NCBI RefSeq assembly: GCF_024713945.1
Contig: NW_027461519.1
Location: 186,001-250,000 of the forward strand
Length of the DNA: 64,000 bases
From: Dermatophagoides farinae
Taxonomy: Eukaryota; Arthropoda; Arachnida; Sarcoptiformes; Pyroglyphidae
Direction: 5' to 3'
Position 1 is the first letter of the stretch. Every line of letters begins with the position of its first letter. The position numbers were made by a program, and so were the translations under genes. A model generated the notes under the pieces. The model had not been told where the DNA came from, did no database searches, and was given only the letters and a program-made list of their open reading frames with translations. This document shows positions 60,063 through 64,000 of this stretch, one piece after another.

Positions 60063-63000
60063 TTAAAACGAGCAACAAATCGGCGCGAAATAAACATCTG
60101 TGTCGTTTTCGTCCGTGCCGATCACGTCCAGACGCGCATAGTTTTGACTCAGAGTCGATCTTATGACAGCTTCAGACTTCGCCAGTTGCACCAAAGTTTC
60201 ATAAATAGGAGTATCCAGTCGTTGTTGACTTGAAGACTCGCAAGCCATGTACAAACACATGTTTCCTAACATTACGGCGCTGGTTTTAGTACTGTAACAA
60301 GCGAAGATTTCGTCTAGAAATTGTTTCATCGTCGTATTCTTAGTTAGCTTAATGTCTATGCGGTCCCAAATTGTGTGTTTCTCAGGAATGTATTTGACCG
60401 GGCCATACGTAAGTGGGTCAAAGTCTGTATTTTCATTCCTGCCGACTTCTTCCGGTTCAGAAATGATGATGCTTGTGTCGATCAAAGACCCAAACATGTT
60501 TTGGAAAAGTTCTAACTTGCGTTCTTTGGGGTCTGTTGTCAAAACCTTGACAAGTTCAATCATCACGAAACCAGCTACTAATGAGGTCGTCGTAATAACA
60601 GCCTGAACTATTTTTCCAGCAATAAATTTGACTTCGTGAAAAGACACGGTCTCAATATTATACGCTGTAGCTCTTAAGTTGCTCGCCGCAGAAATGAACT
60701 TGATGTGGCAGTTCGAATCATCGTCTTTTTCAAACTCAATGGGTTTTATAGCGTTCAAACGACTGTAATCAGCACCATTTAAAGATTTGAATTGCTTGTA
60801 CAACTGTGCTACTTGTTCGTTTTCAAGCACCGAGTCTATTCTGGTTTCCTTTTTCTTTTTGCTGATGTCTTGATTGATTTCTATGGTGACATTTGATGGC
60901 ACAAAATCGTCTTCGCTAAGCGTTTGAAGACAGGATTTTAGCTTCGTAGCACAATAGCAATCAGTCATTCCGATAATGTCAAGTAACAATTTGACAGTAG
61001 CATAGATGAAATTAAAATGTAGTTCGTTGTTTATGTCGAAAGCAACAGGAGAAGGCCTTCGCTTATTTGCAGACCAGAAAGGTTCCCCGTCCTCTAATTT
61101 GTAATCGCTTGGGAAATTGTGCAGGAGTTGTTTTATGTTGTGGTTGAAAAACATAGTAAAAAACTTATGTGCAGTTTCACAGGCTAGCTGAAGTGTTTCA
61201 TCTGTACTCGTCTTTGTTGCTGACATGAAGAAAATAAGTAATCTTATGTGCAGTAATGCCTCTTGCGCAGAAAGTTTTTCTATAAGTTGCTGGCACTCAG
61301 ATTCAGACTTCACTTTCTTTATGCCGAGCACGAAGGAATTGAGTAGTGAATGAAACAGCTCGCGACTCCACTCAATAGTATGGTCAATTTGTGTCGGGAA
61401 GTGTCGTATTGTACAAAGAGGGATACTTTCTTCGTCTGGATCGGTCGACTGCGCATAAGATTTTGTCAAGTGTGGGATGATGGCTTGGACACTGCCTTTC
61501 AGTCCCAATGTTCCACTGTCAAGCAGTGGAACATCGTTCCAAACACATCGCGAATCAATGTAATTTCGTGATTTGATGTTATCGAGCGCGTTCAAAATGC
61601 AGGAATTTGATTTCCAAAACTCGTTAGAAAAAATATTTTCAGTCGACTCGTCAACCTTGTGACACAAAGCTTCAATATTTAAATCAGGATTCATTTCCAA
61701 AGCGGCAGAGCAAGCAACTTGGCTCTTACTTTTGCCAATATGTTCTCGATGAAAAAGAAACTGACGGTTTAAGTTGCTGATTTCGATTGAGTCCATATCT
61801 GTCGCCACAATTTTTCCTCCTTGTGTCGAACACCCTAGCAAAGCCAGTAGTTTTATCAGCTCGCAACCGATGGCACCTGTTCCCACCAAAAACACTGATT
61901 TGGTCTGCAATTCTTTAAGTTTTGCTTCACCAAGAATTTTAAATAAACTTTCATATCTAGACTCTGAAATACTCTGAGTATCAACCTTCGAATCGGGAAC
62001 AACTTCACTGCAGTCGAAGAAAAACCACTGATTTAACGGAATGTACTTCCCTAAATACTTGATTGCTTCTTGCGAAGCGATGGCTCCAATTATGGTTGCA
62101 ACCGGGAGAAATTCACAGTTGACATGCTTGGCAAGCTGCTCAAATAACTTTTTATTTTTTAAAGAATCGAGTATGTTTTTCCAACGGTCACTTTGATTTC
62201 TCAATTGACTTGAAACTTTCTCAATGTTGGCCATTATCTCATTGGTGTAATCTTTTTTTCTGTCTAGTGCGTCGATGTTGGGTAACTGCAACAGTGCTTT
62301 CCAAAAAACAAACAAAAGTTCAGAAGAGTTTTCACGAGCCATGTTAACAGAGCCAATGTAGCTTTGCCCAGATTTGTAAAGCCTTTCAGCAAGGCTTTCG
62401 AATGGTTCAAAGCTTAGTTCGTCTTCTATAGGCAAGGTAGCAATATTTCCCGAAAATTGATATATTCCACTTTCACACTGCAAATCAATGTAAACACAGT
62501 CCTTTTTAACATCTTTAACTTGGAACACCCCATTTTTTAATTTTTCATATAAGACAGAGTTTTCAACGCCGGATAACGAACTAAATTTTATTTTGTTATT
62601 CACTTCAATTTCTAATCTAGAGTTAGCTTGAATGCAAATTATAGATTCAGACTCATTTACGATAAGGCGCTCAATAACATATGATTTAGACTTCTCGCCA
62701 AGTTTGTCGTATACTATATGTTTGTCTCCAAAGTCGACAAAAATACTGCCGAATAATCCGTAACTAAACGTAGAAATAAATCCTTTTTTAAATTTACGGC
62801 ATAGTTTGTTTAAATAGATGTTTGTTTCGTTCAATTGGTTGCACGTGATGACCACATCAAAGTTATCAATGTTAGCTTCAGTCAGATCGTCAGTAAAACT
62901 TTTTACAGAAACGAACGAACAAAGGTTTTGCAACGCAGGTAATACTGCATTACTAATCGGAACTTTACCAACATGTTCTTTTTTGCAATAAAAGTTAACA

Positions 63001-63230
63001 CTTAGATCTGCCCATTCTACAATCTTATTTTCTTTGATTGTAACAGAACTAGGACCTGTCAGAGTGATGTTTTTTGCTATTTCTATTCCCACCCCGTTTA
63101 TTCCTAAAATGAACACACGCATTTTTGTAAGTTTGAGCATCGTTGTGTAGCCAAACGTGCCAATTTGTCTACTGTACAAGTTAAGAAATTCATCCGATCT
63201 CGGAATATCGGTTTTAGCATCCAAAGACAT
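60063..63230 (-). CDS. UBA1: Ubiquitin-activating enzyme E1
   Basis: 1,055 residues, the usual E1 length. The inactive adenylation half begins MSLDAKTDIPRSDEFLNLYSRQIG and includes VFILGINGVGIEIAKN. The active adenylation half has SVFLVGTGAIGCELIKLLALLG with NLNRQFLFH and the ATP-binding Arg region. The catalytic cysteine lies in IPLCTIRHFPTQIDHTIEW (about 600). A ubiquitin-fold domain ends the protein. It activates ubiquitin with ATP and passes it to E2 enzymes. Full length, unbroken. Confidence 0.96.
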   Translation of the reverse strand: MSLDAKTDIPRSDEFLNLYSRQIGTFGYTTMLKLTKMRVFILGINGVGIEIAKNITLTGPSSVTIKENKIVEWADLSVNFYCKKEHVGKVPISNAVLPALQNLCSFVSVKSFTDDLTEANIDNFDVVITCNQLNETNIYLNKLCRKFKKGFISTFSYGLFGSIFVDFGDKHIVYDKLGEKSKSYVIERLIVNESESIICIQANSRLEIEVNNKIKFSSLSGVENSVLYEKLKNGVFQVKDVKKDCVYIDLQCESGIYQFSGNIATLPIEDELSFEPFESLAERLYKSGQSYIGSVNMARENSSELLFVFWKALLQLPNIDALDRKKDYTNEIMANIEKVSSQLRNQSDRWKNILDSLKNKKLFEQLAKHVNCEFLPVATIIGAIASQEAIKYLGKYIPLNQWFFFDCSEVVPDSKVDTQSISESRYESLFKILGEAKLKELQTKSVFLVGTGAIGCELIKLLALLGCSTQGGKIVATDMDSIEISNLNRQFLFHREHIGKSKSQVACSAALEMNPDLNIEALCHKVDESTENIFSNEFWKSNSCILNALDNIKSRNYIDSRCVWNDVPLLDSGTLGLKGSVQAIIPHLTKSYAQSTDPDEESIPLCTIRHFPTQIDHTIEWSRELFHSLLNSFVLGIKKVKSESECQQLIEKLSAQEALLHIRLLIFFMSATKTSTDETLQLACETAHKFFTMFFNHNIKQLLHNFPSDYKLEDGEPFWSANKRRPSPVAFDINNELHFNFIYATVKLLLDIIGMTDCYCATKLKSCLQTLSEDDFVPSNVTIEINQDISKKKKETRIDSVLENEQVAQLYKQFKSLNGADYSRLNAIKPIEFEKDDDSNCHIKFISAASNLRATAYNIETVSFHEVKFIAGKIVQAVITTTSLVAGFVMIELVKVLTTDPKERKLELFQNMFGSLIDTSIIISEPEEVGRNENTDFDPLTYGPVKYIPEKHTIWDRIDIKLTKNTTMKQFLDEIFACYSTKTSAVMLGNMCLYMACESSSQQRLDTPIYETLVQLAKSEAVIRSTLSQNYARLDVIGTDENDTDVYFAPICCSF

Positions 63231-63363
63231 AGTTATTTAGCTATTATAAAAGATTGTTATTCTATGATGGCTATGGTAACTATTCTTTCAAACGATATTT
63301 TCAGTAAATAAATTATTATTTCTTGAAGTACAATAAGAGGGAATGGCAAATGTCAGCGTTTTT

Positions 63364-63435
63364 GCGGACGTGGCATAATGGTAGCGCATTACCCTCCTAA
63401 GGTAGAGGTTCCGGGTTCGAGTCCCGGCGTCCGTT
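63364..63435 (+). tRNA. tRNA-Arg (CCT)
   Basis: A 72-nt cloverleaf: acceptor stem GCGGACG with CGTCCGT (one G-U pair), anticodon stem TTACC/GGTAG around loop CTCCTAA with anticodon CCT, and T arm CCGGG-TTCGAGT-CCCGG. One A-C mismatch sits in the D stem. No intron. A T run at about 63439-63447 serves as the RNA polymerase III terminator. It reads AGG codons. Confidence 0.9.
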
Positions 63436-63466
63436 AACTTTTTTTTTGTGTGTGATAAATTAAAAA

Positions 63467-63538
63467 TGAGCCCAGAGCGACTCGAACACTCAACCTTCTG
63501 ATCTGGAGTCAGACGCGCTACCGTTGCGCCATAGGCCC
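63467..63538 (-). tRNA. tRNA-Trp (CCA)
   Basis: A 72-nt cloverleaf on the minus strand: acceptor GGGCCTA with TGGGCTC (two G-U pairs), D stem GCGC/GCGC, anticodon stem TCTGA/TCAGA around CTCCAGA with anticodon CCA, T arm GAGTG-TTCGAGT-CGCTC, discriminator A. No intron. A short T run follows at 63466-63462. It converges with tRNA-Arg, 31 nt apart. Confidence 0.92.
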
Positions 63539-63671
63539 TTAATAACAAAGGTAGTGTATTGAAAAACACTGGCAAATTTTTGTATTAAGAATGTTTTATT
63601 TTGCAAAATAAAATTTTGGCCTTTATGACAAAAAAATAAAATAAGCAATAATGCAACTATATTAATGAGAT

Positions 63672-64000
63672 ATGTCTTGCAGCCTCGACATATTAGAAAA
63701 TATTATCATTAAATGTGAAAAGACAGAAGACACAGAGGAGCATTTGTCCGAATCTGAAGATTCACAATACACACGTCAAGAGACATCTGAAACTACAAAT
63801 AGCTTGGACAATGAAGAAAAAATAGACTTACTCGAAAACCCGAAAATCGCGCGGAAAATTAATATAGATTTAGCTAGTACAGAATCGTTTCGAGTTCCTG
63901 TAAAGCGTTTCATCACGCCTAAGGAATATGAAACAGCGCTAAAAAAACAAAATGCAGGTAATTTATCTTGGCTGAACCAAATTAGAAAAGAGGCCGCAGA
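63672..64000 (+). CDS. Unknown protein, 3' partial
   Basis: The ATG at 63672 opens a frame that runs off the window (109 codons visible). The product is acidic and Ser/Thr/Glu-rich (EESEDSQYTRQETSETT-like composition), then becomes basic around VKRFITPKEYETALKKQ. No domain is recognised from this part. The final 60 bases could include a short intron, since GTAATT and ATTAG flank 28 nt there, but the frame is open through it. Confidence 0.6.
   Translation, partial: MSCSLDILENIIIKCEKTEDTEEHLSESEDSQYTRQETSETTNSLDNEEKIDLLENPKIARKINIDLASTESFRVPVKRFITPKEYETALKKQNAGNLSWLNQIRKEAA

Noticed and set aside
63467-63538. tRNA-Trp as evidence for TGA read as Trp
   Set aside because: The anticodon is CCA, and TGA ends TRM5, NOT4's upstream neighbour and the ZC3H15 homologue, so the code is standard.
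63940-64000. 28-nt intron near the window end
   Set aside because: The frame is open through it, its 5' site is GTAATT rather than GTACGT or GTATGT, and it is 28 rather than 29 nt.

Overview
This window is a gene-dense, AT-rich stretch of nuclear DNA from a eukaryote, most likely a unicellular one. It carries ribosomal protein L32, CCT7, POP4, TSR3, TRM5, TYW3, two ubiquitin-family E1 enzymes, a Sec7 Arf-GEF, an AP-3-type mu subunit, ADF/cofilin and two nuclear-type tRNA genes. TAA, TAG and TGA all end recognisable genes, so the code is standard. Genes alternate strands with very short spacers, from overlapping stop codons to about 400 bp. Introns are rare: four are supported. Three of them are exactly 29 nt long; the fourth, in RPL32, is 194 nt and holds a box C/D snoRNA candidate. 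A mitochondrial-type NFS1 implies Fe-S assembly and a mitochondrion or relict. The short single-domain ADF, a rhomboid protease, a sushi-module membrane protein and several signal-peptide proteins that I do not recognise would fit a compact protist, possibly an alveolate or apicomplexan-like parasite. That placement is inference; the sequence alone does not fix it.

Layout. 0-8 kb: the 3' part of a sushi-module type I membrane protein, CGR1/CCDC86, CCT7, RPL32 with its intronic snoRNA, an AP-3 mu-like adaptin, a multi-pass membrane protein with a 29-nt intron, and a zinc-knuckle protein. 8-16 kb: an internally repeated protein, UBA2, ADF, POP4 and a DIS3L2-type RNase II. 16-24.6 kb: a rhomboid, a secreted class 3 lipase, a polytopic membrane protein, TSR3, TRM5 and two orphans. 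24.7-32.9 kb: a block with about 14 apparent one-base frameshifts, mostly at homopolymers, spread over NFS1, an LCM-family methyltransferase and a 1,624-residue orphan. Only a small Rab-like gene inside the block is intact. 33-43.4 kb: a DeoD-type purine nucleoside phosphorylase, a 2,028-residue Sec7 Arf-GEF, a ZC3H15 homologue, a PABPN1 homologue, TYW3 and an EF-hand protein. 43.6-57.6 kb: a small + strand ORF, then eight consecutive minus-strand genes that are mostly membrane, secreted or coiled-coil proteins without a recognised family. 57.7-64 kb: a small secreted protein only 15 nt before NOT4, then UBA1, convergent tRNA-Arg(CCT) and tRNA-Trp(CCA), and the start of another gene.

Functional threads. 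The ubiquitin-like system is represented by UBA1, UBA2 and NOT4. Two wybutosine steps (TRM5, TYW3) co-occur. Ribosome and RNA biogenesis is represented by CGR1, TSR3, POP4, RPL32, the snoRNA, DIS3L2 and PABPN1. Trafficking is represented by AP-3 mu, Sec7 and the Rab-like protein. The most distinctive signals are the fixed-length 29-nt introns, the snoRNA inside the only long intron, the clustered frameshifts, the atypical Rab, and the run of unrecognised membrane and secreted genes.
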